From the NCBI GenBank assembly GCA_027574665.1, contig CM050654.1, positions 31,019,722-31,083,721 on the forward strand: a stretch of 64,000 bases of DNA, given 5' to 3'. Source of the DNA: Rhynochetos jubatus (taxonomy: Eukaryota > Chordata > Aves > Eurypygiformes > Rhynochetidae). A program made the position numbers and the translations under genes. Under the pieces are notes generated by a model. That model saw nothing but the letters and a program-made list of their open reading frames with translations. It was not told the origin of the DNA and ran no database searches. This document shows positions 13,616-26,105 of the stretch, one piece after another. Within the stretch, counting starts at the first letter, position 1. Each line of letters starts with the position of its first letter.

Positions 13616-14779
13616 GTAGAATTTGCATGGAGACAAAATATTTAGTGTCACTACTGATTGAATTGTAATGATGACACGAGTCATTAACATAGAGGGAGCG
13701 CTTCTCTGAAAATTGGCAGTTCTAGAAAGAATCAAAGTCATTTGTTAGGTGAGTTATCATAGGGACATGTTCTTTTTCAGTCTGTGTTTTGGGTAGTTAC
13801 TAGGTGCACCTAAAATTTAGAGATACTGCGTGTTTGTCATCATTTAATTGTTTTTATTATGTTTTGGTAAGAACCTGGAAGCCCTTTATTTTTTGTTTGT
13901 TGCTGTGAAATCGTTTCAAGTTTTATGACTTTGCAGCTGTAGACCGTATCAGCGGTTTTTAATTGTGCATATTTATGATCTTGGTGTTTTACAAGATTGT
14001 GGAGGTTAAGCCCCTCAGCTGTCAGCATTCTCTTTCTGTTTGTTGCTGATGGAAACACCTCAGCAGCAGCAAGTAAACTGCGGGCAAAAGGAATTGCAGC
14101 ACTAAGATAAAGTTGTTTCTAATCTAAGTGCTTTTCAGTTGAGAATCACAGTGTGACAAAAAAGCATATTTAAGGCATCCGTCATTTATAGCTTTTTTTC
14201 TAATGCATTATGTGTACAACCTCTGACAATTTGAGCTGAGCGCAGCAAAAACCTGGCCTAATTGCAAGGACTGCAAAAATATACTAGCACTATTTTTCCC
14301 CTGAATAAATAGTTATTTCTTCAGGATGAAATGCAGATCTGCATTATGAAAGAAGACAATAACACTGCTGTGTCTGTGTTCATTAAGTGGTTGGAAAAAA
14401 ATGTACAAGTCCAGATTTTTCTTTGGATCTACCTAGATTTCACATCACACACTGGAGCGTGTTCCCTGATGCTTCTAATTCTAAAGGAAATACTGTACAT
14501 TTTGATACTTCTATTGTCACATTTCACTTCCAAGAATGTGTGTAAGATTTTTGGGTACAGTCCTGTGCAATTGCTGTAAACCTTTGTAATTCTGTAGTGT
14601 AAGTATAAAAAACCCCACAGGATTTCAAAACATATCTGTGATTCATATCAGCACCAAAGTGTTTATGATTTGAAAGATATATACATTACTTCTGTGAGAC
14701 TGCATGTAAATATGTATATTTAGGCAACATTTCTTTTGCAACATTGCTGACTTGTAAAATACTGTTGGTTTTTTCTTAG

Positions 14780-14873
14780 GTCTCAGAGTAACTGTGTTAC
14801 TAACATCATCCCTCATGGTGTTGGGAGCCGGCCTGAGATGTGTTCCAGTTTCAGACCTAGAAATTAGGAAGAA
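14780..14873 (+). CDS. SLC49A4: SLC49A4 exon 2 (TM3)
   Basis: The 94-bp exon lies between acceptor TTTTCTTAG and donor GAA|GTAAGTG. It starts in phase 1: its first two bases complete the Gly of the DKRG-LR motif shared with exon 1, which matches the MFS loop 2-3 motif A region. Translation runs [20 protein letters not shown], then [10 protein letters not shown], forming helix 3 and the following short loop. It closely matches the human protein around residues 115-146 (from memory), with conservative changes such as I to V. It ends in phase 2, with a Lys codon completed by the first base of exon 3. It is too short to stand out as an open frame and was found by its splice borders and protein similarity. 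Confidence 0.95.
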
Positions 14874-17800
14874 GTAAGTGAATTAGTTATTTTTAATATA
14901 CATATATTATACGTTCTGCTAATGTAATCTTTGCTGCTACTGCAAAGAAATGTTAGCACATATTTTCTGTATGAATTTGATACGCCAAATGTTTGTCGTG
15001 CGGATGTGGGCTTACATGTTCCTTTGCTTCTTAAATGGATTTTTCTAGTCCTTCTTCTACATAGTGTCTGAAGATCAGAAAGCCCTTTACAAACTTGAGT
15101 TAATTAAACCTCACCCCATCCTGCATAACTAATATTAATCTGTTTTGCAAACAAGTAAGCAGAGATTTAGAAAGGCTCAGAAACTGGCCCAAGATCACAG
15201 AGGGAGCCATGCCACAAAACCCAGAAATATGTAATTTGTATGCAAATGTTAAATAATTAGTTCATGTTTCTTATATTGTATGTACAGGATTGTGCAGTGA
15301 GATAGATGAATTTATGCAAAATGGCCTTTTTCATGTAGTCTCTTCCAGTCTGCATTCCAAAGTAGTCTTGTACTTTCTCTGTGGTCAAAATGAATGCCTT
15401 CTGTACACACGAAATTAGAGTGTGTGATAGAGACAGATTCCTTCCTAAAAGTCACGCAATCCAAACAATTCAATTGTCCCCTCAATGTATGCTGAACCTG
15501 GGAATACTTGGCAGGTACAGGAGTCACATTCATTTTGCACAGCCAGGGAATATGGATCACTTGTTCACTTTGTTGTGCCTTTCATGCTGAAGGAAGGAGT
15601 ACAGGGATTACTACATTTTTCTGCCTCTTTAAAAGCAGTAGTAGCACTAGATCTTCACTAGTTATGCTTGCATAGTATGTAAGTACTAAGAAAAAAAGTA
15701 TAGAAGGTTTTTATGTGGCTTTTCCTCCCCTTGAATTGTAGTCAACTTTAAGGCAATCATTGTATTATTTCAGCAAATTCTAATTTTTTCCTTAGTATTG
15801 CTTACCCTGGAAATCAACTCAGAAACAGTTAAGTCAAGAAAGAAAATGGTGTGAAGCAGAAGGCAGGTGATTAAATATCATGGATAAAGGGGAAAAAAAA
15901 AAAAAAGAAAGAGGTTTAGAGGACTAAGAATGTGATAAGCTCACAGACTGTAAAACTAGCCCCGATCAGGAGTTATAGGTAGCTACCATTTAACGACTGG
16001 CTTAGTTACTAAGTGCAGCATGGGGGGTGCCATTTCAGTTCTTGGTTGCTTAGTGAGTGTAAGGAAACCCAAGGCGCTCGAGGTGTTAGCTGCCAACAGC
16101 ACTGCCCATTCCAATGTGGTGTTCAAAGACTTTGTGGGCAGGGAAGGCTGCACTAACCATATTGTGCTACCTGTCACAGTCACCCTTTCTGTTTAGCGTA
16201 AAAACATGCGATTAAGGAAAAGCTATCTTCATTGTGCCCTTTTCTCAAGATGCTAAGGGATGCTCAACATCCGGCTCATCAGCTCTGACTAATATTGGGT
16301 TAATACATAATTTTTAAATGGGCCAGATGGTTTAAATGCAATGAAATGTGGTGTCTTATGTTCCTTTTAATTTATGATCTGTGCAAAAAGACTGCGGTCC
16401 TGGGCTTTACCAAAGCAGGGATGAAGGCTGTAAAAGCCTAAGAAGTGAATCCCAAATAATACTTGGATGTGAGGTATCATGTGGGGAGTGGGAAGGGAAG
16501 TTTCCACGTTCCATCACCTTTAAACAAGTTTTTCTAGTGTAACTGCAGTGAGGGGACCTGGGAGAAGGGTGAAATAAATGTTTAAGGAGAAACATTCAAA
16601 GAACAACTTTAACTGGGGAAAGGAAGTCTGTAGACTGTGTAGAGTCTAATGAGATGGAGAAAATATAATGATATATTTTATTGAAAACCATATAGGGGGG
16701 GAAAAAAGCATGAGCAGAATCCTAATGAGAAAGATTACTTATTTCATTTATTCATGCGGTGAAAGTATGCATTGTCTCTAGCTGAAATTGATAAATCTGC
16801 TTACTCATCCTACTCCAAAAAAAGAGAAATTTTCAAGAATTGCTGTTCTACCTGAGGAATTAGTTTGATCTCTTTACACATTTCAATTAAAAATCTACGG
16901 AAAATGAATTATGGCTGTGTGAAGCAAAAGGATGGTTTTCAGTGATGGTTTCTTGAGATATTGCAAATAATTGCACACAGTGCTGTGTTACACCGGGTAG
17001 CTTATATTGTTTTGAGGGCTAAGACTGAAAGCCAGTTTTCATCAGTTACTTGAAGCATGATACCAAATGAAATAATATTTTGGAGATGAGCGTTACTGCT
17101 TAATGCATTAGCCACAACTGGCCGAGCACTAAACTGAGCACTTATTCTGCATGTGAATATGCATTAATATGACAGTTTGAACATTACAGAGCCGGTCGGA
17201 TGGACAGGATCACACACAAGCTAATACTGGAGCATTTCAGAAGCCAGTGTAACTGGAATTCCTTTAAATGCTTTTGCGTGTTTTGTAATGTGTTCCTGCA
17301 GCCCCTGGGTAGTCTGCAGTAATGTACTGAAGGATTTCCGTGGGACAATTATGTCGGAGTTAAGATACATAAAATTACAAGAATGTTCATGTGGTTTGTC
17401 TGGTTTAGGGCTTTTTCTACTTTGTAGCTGTCTCTGCTCCCTAAGCTCTTGTAATTTAACATTAAGGAGAGCTGCTAAAGCCCACCGCCTATCAGAGCAA
17501 TCACAGATGTGAGGAAATCACCGTTAAGACTGACATTTAATCCCGACTGCTTTATGCTCCTTATCTCACACAGACCTGTAATATCCAAGTGCGTTCTTAA
17601 GCTCCTTTCTAGTCTGTAATTATTCTTTTGGCTCTAGCGTGGAACAGCAGACTAAGACTGTCTCCAGCGCTCTGAGTCATGTTTTAAACACAAACCTTAA
17701 TCTCCGTTTTCAGTTCATTTCATGCCCTTGTATGTGCGTGACTTGTATGTGGGAGAATTCAGGTTGCACATTTGACTGTGTCTCTTGAAGCAGCAGTTCC

Positions 17801-18009
17801 TTATAGTGAATTTTTGTTCACTGCCAGCATGACCTAAAACCATACCAGGAATCTATGCCAAAACCTCATAAATTCAGTGAAGGCTGAAGTGAGCGCATGG
17901 TGAAAACATGGAAGTATCGACTTGTGTGTGAGATTGAGGAACTAACCTATACATGGACTAGTAAAGTCTCTCTCGCGTACATGTTTGCTCTTACCTGCGT
18001 TCCTCCCCA

Positions 18010-18036
18010 GCACACTAACCTGTGAGGTTAGTGTGC
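18010..18036. repeat. Perfect 11-bp inverted repeat with 5-base loop
   Basis: GCACACTAACC and GGTTAGTGTGC flank TGTGA. The symmetry is exact and stops at 18009/18037. It has mixed base composition, so it is not a simple-sequence artefact. Confidence 0.95.
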
Positions 18037-21000
18037 GCATCATACAGACAAGGAGGTTAAAGAGGATTTTTCTTATGTTCTTACGCACTTCTGGGCTTGT
18101 CAGATGTGCTAGATATGTGTCAGTGAATTTGACTTCTAAAAATAAAATCCCAAACCACTATTCCTTTCTAAATGTTATGAAAACCTCATTTGCCACATCT
18201 GTTTTTTCAGTTCGTAGTTAATGTAAATTATGTAGAACATTAAAAAAAAAAGAACATTATCAAATTGTACCGTTCCTGAACTTGTACCTTCTTCCCTTCC
18301 CTGAAGGTTACAGGAGCATTGCTAATGCATTTTCCCTGCATTTTATCCAGTCTGTCCTTTTTGACTACTGCTTTGCACTGAGTGAATATTTTCACTGGAC
18401 TCTTTTAGATTTGATTATTTTATCCTGAACGCTAATGTTACTAGGAGGCCATTTGTTTTTTATAGACAACGTCAGGATTGTTCCCACACACACATCACTT
18501 CATATTTATCTTATATTCTGTCTTTAGGAATATATTTACTTACTGTTTAGGAGTTCCATATGACTGTAAAATAGTACATCTAGGCAAAAAGGTATATGAG
18601 CTGAAACGTGTAAGAAAGAAGAAAATAAATGATGAAATCAGCCCACAGGCATAAATCTGTGGATTTTAAGACTGACAGTGTGATGTAAGACTTCTTAAAA
18701 TGTTTTGAAAGACAGGATAATTAAAGGCATGGAAGTAAAGGATGTAACATAATTTGTCATTTGTATTGAATATATTAATTAAGCAATTAATTAGAACTTA
18801 GTATGCTGTGGGGTGGTAGGGTTTGGCCTTCACATTAGATTTCACAATGGAGAAGTAGTTCCTGAGGACCTTGAGTGACGGCAGTGAGAGGCCACTCCTT
18901 GGCAGTAAGTATCATTAAAGCATTTGCTGGGAAGCCGGCAAAACAATAACACAGAGAATGGTGGTGGAAGCAGGAGTGGTTATTTACAAAGTCATTTATG
19001 AGGGACACACTGATAATTGGTAGTTCCTGTAAAAGGGCTTTTTCTTTAATAATACCAGTTCATAGGTTTTTGAGATTTTTTGTGGTCTGATGGATCTATT
19101 GATGTCAGCTTTTCTCTTTATTATATTTGTAGATTCGCTCTTACCACATCTTTGGTACATTGTGTTTCTATTAGCTAGTTGCAACCTAGTTTGTATCAAG
19201 TATTTTGTTCATGTTAAATATACTGTTTAATAGTTGCACATTTTCCCTCCTTCATCCCTGAAAGCCTAAAGAATGACACAGGATCATCTCATTATTTGTC
19301 ATGCCTGACCCTTATATCACCATAAGCCACCATTCTCATGCATGAAAAATGCAAAGGGACAGCTCAGAAGAGGTATTTCAATAAAGGAAATATGTCAGAA
19401 AGGACATATTAGGACTCCCGTATTCCCTGGCAATACTGAACACACTTATATGCTCAAGAAAACACCCCAAACTCAGCAGCTGTGTAGAAGAGGGATTAAA
19501 ATGTTACAGAGGATGAAAAGAGCCTTTTAGGAGAGGACGGTAGAAGAATCTGCCTGTAAAAAATAAAGACAGTGTGTGATGCATGTTGTGCACTCCCTAA
19601 CTCACTGGGGAAGAGAAATGAAAAACTTATTTAATCTAAAGCATGGCTCTGGGAGTAAAAAGATGAATAAATGTACGCCTGTTTGTATGCTGTAGCTCAG
19701 GGAGCGTAGGAGGAAGGTGTTAAGATGGAGCACTTGCTGGATTGTGTTTTGGCTGCGGTGCTGAGGGACGGCTAAGCTGGGTTAATCCATAGTATCAAAA
19801 AAAAAGAGGTAACGGGATGGGGGGGGGTAAGAAGGAAACAAGTAATTCACAGGTAGGTTCTCTGGGGGAATATTTAATCTTTATACTTCTGTAATTTAAG
19901 AGTTAAGCTTGTTTTTATTACCTCCACCAGCTTCATCTTCTACACAGGTTTTATTTTTCAACCTCTGCTCCAAAGCTGCTGGTTTAGATGAGAGGTACTG
20001 TGAATTGTTCCTAAGTGTCAGTGGCTTTTTTTCCTGCTTTGCTGCTTTGTCGATGGCAGCAACGGATTCAGTGGGTGATGAAGTGTCCTGCCTGCCACTG
20101 CCTGAGCTGCGTGTCCTGTGATGCACCAGCAGCCGCTGCTCAGCGCTGCCGCTTCGGTGGCAGCCAAATTGGCTTCTCCTTCAGCTGGAACAGCCTTAGT
20201 GGAAACAGGAGGCAGCTTGACAGTTTTGGTGGCAAATGTGCTTTCCTCTTGCTCCTGTGCTGGATTTCAGCTGTGGCACTGCGGGTGTCATCTGCCTTCC
20301 CCAGCAGTGGGGGTAGCTGCTGAATTAGCAATTTACAGATGCTGTGTAGATACTTGGAGTGGTAAATCCAGTAGAGATATTAAAGGAAACTCTAAAATTT
20401 CAGGAAGGGTTTGGTATCGCGGCAGTATTGAATAGGCAGCGTTTCTACAAAGTCTCAGCTAGTGTAAGTCTGTGCTGAAAGGAAAGAGAATTTATATTCT
20501 TTGCGGGATATTTGGGTCCATCTCATGTAATGGCAGGTGTTATCTTCAACTGTAGCACGCTTTTAATTTTTTAAATCATATTGAGCTCTTTGCCTTAGTC
20601 TTGTGAAAGTTTGCCAATTTCTGTCCTTAAAAAAGTATTCGCATTAATTGAATATAGATCAAAGTTGCTGCATTATAATCAAAATGTTCTCCTGTTCTTT
20701 CACTAAAAATTTGTGCAGGAGCATTTAAATAGGTCTTGTGTATCCCATTCTCTAAATTGCTGTATCTCCTGTACGTTTCTACTCTTTAGTAAAAAATCCT
20801 ACTTAGGACCTGTCTTGTGCTAAGTAGTCTCCATCAGCTTTCTCCCACGGCAGCCCTGATAGCAGCCAGTCCCGGTGTCCTTCCCTAATGACTTGTTTCA
20901 GTACGTTTTGCCTCATTAGCCCATAATGTAATTGCCTACTTTGTGTTTACAGCAATGCTGTTTATTTTGGGTCTGTTCATATTTGATGAGTGTATCCTCC

Positions 21001-23825
21001 GTGTGTTGCTTTAAAGATGTCTTCTTTTAATAATGGCTATGTGGGGTGGGTTAGCTTCAAAAGAAAAATAAACAAAAGACTTTTAATAAAAAAAAAAAAG
21101 GCAAAAAGAAGCTTTAGTTTCATCTGTCCTTATCTTTCCAACGTGGATAAAGCTTTAAGTGAAGAAACCTTCTCAGCCATGTGACAGCTGTGTTGGCCGC
21201 ACAATAACATGGCATGACGATGTGAGGGTGAGTGAATTTGTCACCGTGCTGCCAGGGGTCTCGCTGTACACCCACCTCGTCCCTTTCCTCTGTCAGGATG
21301 TTTGATGGAGGCGTCAGGGTCTTGGCATGAGATTGCCGCTTCCTCTCTTTGCGAATCCTTGTCTCTCTCTTGGCAGTTTTTCAGTAATAATAGTTTCAGA
21401 GAAACTCTGCTTTTCCAATCCTTTTAAATTTAAAACCGAAACTGACTTTTTCAGAGCATTGTGAATGTATTTGCTGTTTTATTTAAGAGTAGGAGAAGAG
21501 GCATGTGGCTGGGATGCCTGGGAGATGCTATGGTCTTTTCCAAGTCTGATGATGTGACCAACAGTGCTGAGGCCACGGTTTGTACAGTGGGTGAAACGTG
21601 AGCCCAGTTCCTGATGAAAATGGATGACAGTACATTTTCAGAAGTTTTTCTCTTTTCCTTTTCACTTTGTTGCTGGAGATAATGTACCACACAGTGACTC
21701 AGGCTTTCTGCTTGTAATAATTTTTCTTACTGATGGGGAAAAACAGCTTTAAATTATTCCACATATCAATGGTTGCATGCATCAAAAACAAGCTAAAAAA
21801 TGCTAATGGCCTCAATCCATGAATATCCAGAAGGCATAAAGCTTTTGTAGTATAAATATATCATTTAATGAAAATATTGAAAGGAAGTGCATTTCCATGA
21901 AATTCATCTTTCAGAATGTTATTTTTAATAGATGAATTCATTGCTTTACCCAGAGGTATCTTTCTTTCCAGTCCTTTTTCCAGACATAGAGCCTTATTGT
22001 ACTCCCTTTGGGTTATGAACAGGACAACATTTGCATTATGTTCTCCCCATGTTCTGTAGCAGTGAATTGCTGTAAAGCATGAATTTGACCTCCCTAATTC
22101 TCTCTTTGCCTTAAAAAATACCTGAAAAGGTTCCACTTAACAGAGGGTTCTTCTGTTGTATTTATTTTTGGAGTCTAGAGGAAAAGCTCTATCCTCTATC
22201 CTTTTTTTCTAGTAACTTGATTGTGAAAAATCAGAGGGTTTTACAAAACTGGTATCAGTTCTCTCTGCGGTATAAGAAGTCTCTTAATGTATCATGTGGC
22301 TGAGTTTCATATTCCTTTTCCTGGGCAAGAAACTTGCATCATACATCAATGTAGACTCTAGAATAAAAGGTATTTGCTTGCTCTGTTGCCATGTACTGAG
22401 GCTAAATTCAATAGCACTTGAGAAGTGCTCTGAAGTCCTCCAGTGGAAGGGTCTCTTTCATTTGCTTCCAGTAGTTCCCACAATGAGCTAATCACTATAT
22501 AAATTTATTTGTCTTCCAAATTAGCAGGAGTTGAATTAACCACTTCTTTCAATGAGTGAAAATGTCAGGCATGCGAAAGAAAAATCAGCCATCCATTTCT
22601 ATAAAACATTAACTTCTTTATCCAGAATCCCTTTTTCCATTAATTTGTAAGATCAGCAATTAATTTCTTAAACTCTTCCAGACTAAGAGGCCCGCTACAC
22701 CGCCGTTTTTGTGCAGCAGCAGGCTAGCGCTCTCAGTGACTTTGTTGCTGCTCACACTTTGTCAAAAAGTGGCAAAACTGAATAACCAAATTTTTTTCAT
22801 TGCATCTAAGTAGAAGTTTGAACAGTGACTAAGCAATCAGTTCTCCTGAAATTAGGAAAACCGAATTTCCCAGTTGACCAGGGGCTGGTAGAGAAGAATC
22901 TGTGATTGGAGAATAAGCGCAATGCAGTGGGGCTGACGGCCTCGCTCTTCCCCTGTGTTGCCTGCCAAAGAAAAGGTGAAAATGCTTTTTCCACTCTGTT
23001 AATCAGTGTTAAAATACTGATATGACTTCTCTGGTTCTAGCCTTCCTAAAACAAGTTCAATTAACATGTCTTAGAACTGAGCTTTGGAGAATTATTTTAG
23101 TGTGGTTTAAACTTCTTGTATGAAAAGTAATTTTTTTGAGGAAGTAATTTTCCCTCTACTGTTGCCATTGTTTTCCCATCTGAGTATGGAAACTAATGAG
23201 ATTTTCATTTCAAATTCTCTTAAGTCCAGGCATGAGACATACTGTGGTAGAAACAGTAGAAGTCTGGAGTTTTTTACATAGAAAAAGTGTTTATGTAACA
23301 CACAGCTTAACAAATCCAATACCCGATGGGACTGTGACCATGCATGAGAAGTTTCAACCTGTACCGGGAGAAAAAGATAAATAAAGCTGACTGTAAATGA
23401 AAGTTCTTTCCCATCTTAACTGTATGGTATTATCATCAATCACGAAAACCTTTTTCCTGCAGAATCTCACTTTATTTTTTTTTCCATACCCAGTTTGCTC
23501 AGTGATATTGTAATTTCAGTATTTATAGCCTTACATGGTGGTTGGTTTTTTTTTTTGGTGTTGCCTGTTATTAGGACATTGCAATGGTGACAGCAGGGAG
23601 TGAATAAAGCAGGTGTAAGTCTTGTCTCAGGGAAGTGATGGAAACCATGTAATTTAAGTTATTTATAAAGTGACCTGACAAAAATTTGGAAAAGAAATGA
23701 CAGTATAGTACAATAAGAGTTGTTCTTTAATTGCTGTTGTTATATTTGAACTGTCCCTTTCTCTATTTCTGCAACTGAGGTGCCAGTTTAGGAAAAAAAT
23801 ATGATCTTTATTTTGTGCAAAGGGT

Positions 23826-23880
23826 GTGTGTGTGTATGTATACATGTCTGTGTTTTTTTAATATATATAGATATATACAT
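23826..23880. repeat. TG/TA microsatellite
   Basis: GTGTGTGTGTGTATGTATAC followed by a T run and TATATATAGATATATACATA. A compound simple repeat in intron 2. Confidence 0.8.
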
Positions 23881-25212
23881 AATGTAAATGCATCAGGTGA
23901 GCCATAGCATCACAGTAACGGATGTTACATTTAGCACTGGCATTTACTACCAGTTCTCAATTATTTTCTTGTCTAAAGGGCTCGTGTGTTCAACTGCACA
24001 TTACGAACTTGGCAGCGCACACAAATTCATTAGCACAGAGGTCAGGTGTGGAAAAAAACCCCTTGAGGTTTTGAAATGAGTCCCTGACCTGGCTGCAGAA
24101 ATGGTTAGAAACACAAGATTTTGGGTAGAAGTTTACTTCCCATTTCTGCATTAAGCTAGACAGTTGTCTGTTATTTTTCTAAGCCAGGGATGAATTTCTG
24201 ATGTCATTTTTTCCAATTTACTCTTTCATGATTGTGATTAAAAAGCCTTCCACTCTTGTGTTATTTTCTATTATTTGAGCTCAATAACTTTCTAGTTTTT
24301 GATAGTTGAAAATAATTAGATGATGGTTGGATAAGTAATGCAGCTGAAAACAGATAAATAACAGATGAAAATTACCCTGTTAGTGTAATAAGTCTGAAAA
24401 ATATTTTTCCATCTGGGTAGGGTCCTGAGCTAAAGTTATCTTGTTAGTCCTTTTTTCAGAGAAGAGAAATCTTGTGGAGGATGAAACTGAAATAGTGACA
24501 GGGAAAAATGCAGTTGCTCACTGCACCTTTTTGGTAGGAAAACCAAGAAAATCAGGGAGTACCAGAAACAAATCTCTCTTGGTGTTGGAGCAGTTTTTAG
24601 CACTGATGGTGTACAAGAGCAGACTCCTATGGGCTGTGAGACCAAAATCTAGCACGGTGGTGGTAAGACAATGTAACAAAGGACAGAAAGTCACCAATAC
24701 CGTTGTGTTCATATTTCTCTGTCAGATGGAGTGGCTGCTACATGTCTCCCAGCGCAGCAGCTTAGCAAATGCACAGAATCATGTTTTGAATCTCTCGTCC
24801 CTGCCTCTCTAGGGAAATGAGTTAAGGATGTGTAGAGAAACAATGGAAATAATAACTTTCTCAGGAAAAGTAGCTTAATTCAAGCCACTGTTGAAAAAGC
24901 GACACAATAAGGTTTAGACTGTTACCATAAGCAGAGACATTTGAGGTAGTAGTCTGTATATCTGTGGCAATTTAGTCTGAAAATAGTGTCTATAAAATGC
25001 AATGTGTTAGATTTGAAAAATTAAGTAATGTGAAGATAAGAGATGTTTTACCCTGGATGATATTGTCAAGTTTGGTAAATGCCAAAAATGCAGATGGAAA
25101 GGAAAATGTATGGGAACAGACAGCACACCAGGCAGGGCAAGGCAAGAGAGAACAGGTGGGAGAACACCAACAGAGGAGATCTACAGACAGACAAAAATAG
25201 GCTCGCTCTTTG

Positions 25213-25232
25213 AAAACAAACAAACAAACAAA
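25213..25232. repeat. AAAC tandem repeat
   Basis: About five AAAC units in intron 2. Confidence 0.85.
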
Positions 25233-26090
25233 CCCCAAAACTAACTAATACAGAAAAGTAACAGAATTAAAGTTCTGGCTTAAGATACTATTTTCTCCCT
25301 TTGGATCTGCAAAGTAAAATTTACATCTGTGTCTCCCTCGAGTATAGAGGTCAGTAGTAGAGCTTTATTGAGATGGTGGAGTTTGATAGACATAATCTAC
25401 ATCTAAGTGTAAGTACATGAAAAGAGTAAAGAGTATGTATAATTCTCATAATATGTGAATTGGGGTTTTTGTTTTATGTTTTGTTTGGGTTTTTTACAAA
25501 ACTTTCTTTCTACCAGATGAACTGCCTGTGTGCCCATAGGCGCTGCCGAAAAACTGTTGTACTTTTTTTTTCTGATTTTAATGAGTTTTATTTGCCCTTA
25601 GGATTTCAATAGGGTAGGCATACTTGAGTTAAAACAACATTCTCATAGTGGTGTAAGTGAACAGAAGTGTTTGTGTGGCATCTGTAGGTAAGAAGGTTAC
25701 TTTGTGGTGACACAGTTTTCCTAGCTTACAGTAGCAAACCCACAATTTAAGCATTAATTTCACTTTGGAGCAAGAGGAAATACTAAAATAAAATCTTTAT
25801 ATGTTGCAGTAGTTACCTCACTTGTTACTGAACTACAGCTGTTTCTGAGGATGTAGCATAGCTCTGCAAATACCCTGGGACAGTTGAGGATAAGTTTGAG
25901 AATAACTTACTGTAGTGAGATATATAGAATGAAAACACCGAAGTGCACAAGGCTGCCCTGGTTTGTCCGAAGTACATTGGCTTGGAGAGTAAGTGTAAGG
26001 GAGTCATGTTGTGTCTCCTCCAGGAAACTATACCAGAGCATTATTTAGATAGTGCTTTTTATTTATTTAACTACTTTGTTTTCTTTCACT

Positions 26091-26105
26091 GGGGGGGGGG
26101 GGGGG
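26091..26105. repeat. Poly-G run (G15)
   Basis: Uninterrupted run of 15 G in intron 2, followed 100 bases later by a second G-rich tract (26206-26221). Both are on the transcribed-sense strand and could form quadruplexes in RNA. Confidence 0.9.

Larger units (their letters stand above)
1..14779 (+). other. SLC49A4: SLC49A4 intron 1 (3' part)
   Basis: No exon with the expected exon 1 content (N-terminal acidic/dileucine region, helices 1-2, the DKRG end) and no CpG island is visible here, so the stretch is read as intron 1, phase 1, ending at the acceptor TTTTCTTAG at 14771-14779. It holds two CR1 3'-end fragments (about 1229-1322 plus, 8071-8340 minus), a CA-rich tract near 5824-5850, a TA tract at 7931-7947, a C16 run at 13600-13615 and a 9-bp hairpin at 6563-6583. 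A locally GC-richer patch at about 3150-3470 and another at about 10240-10560 carry open frames on the minus strand that I do not recognise and treat as chance. Nothing else gene-like is seen. Confidence 0.85.

Noticed and set aside
24441..24812. 123-codon plus-strand open frame in intron 2
   Set aside because: No recognised similarity, and the opposite strand is also open over much of it; likely chance.
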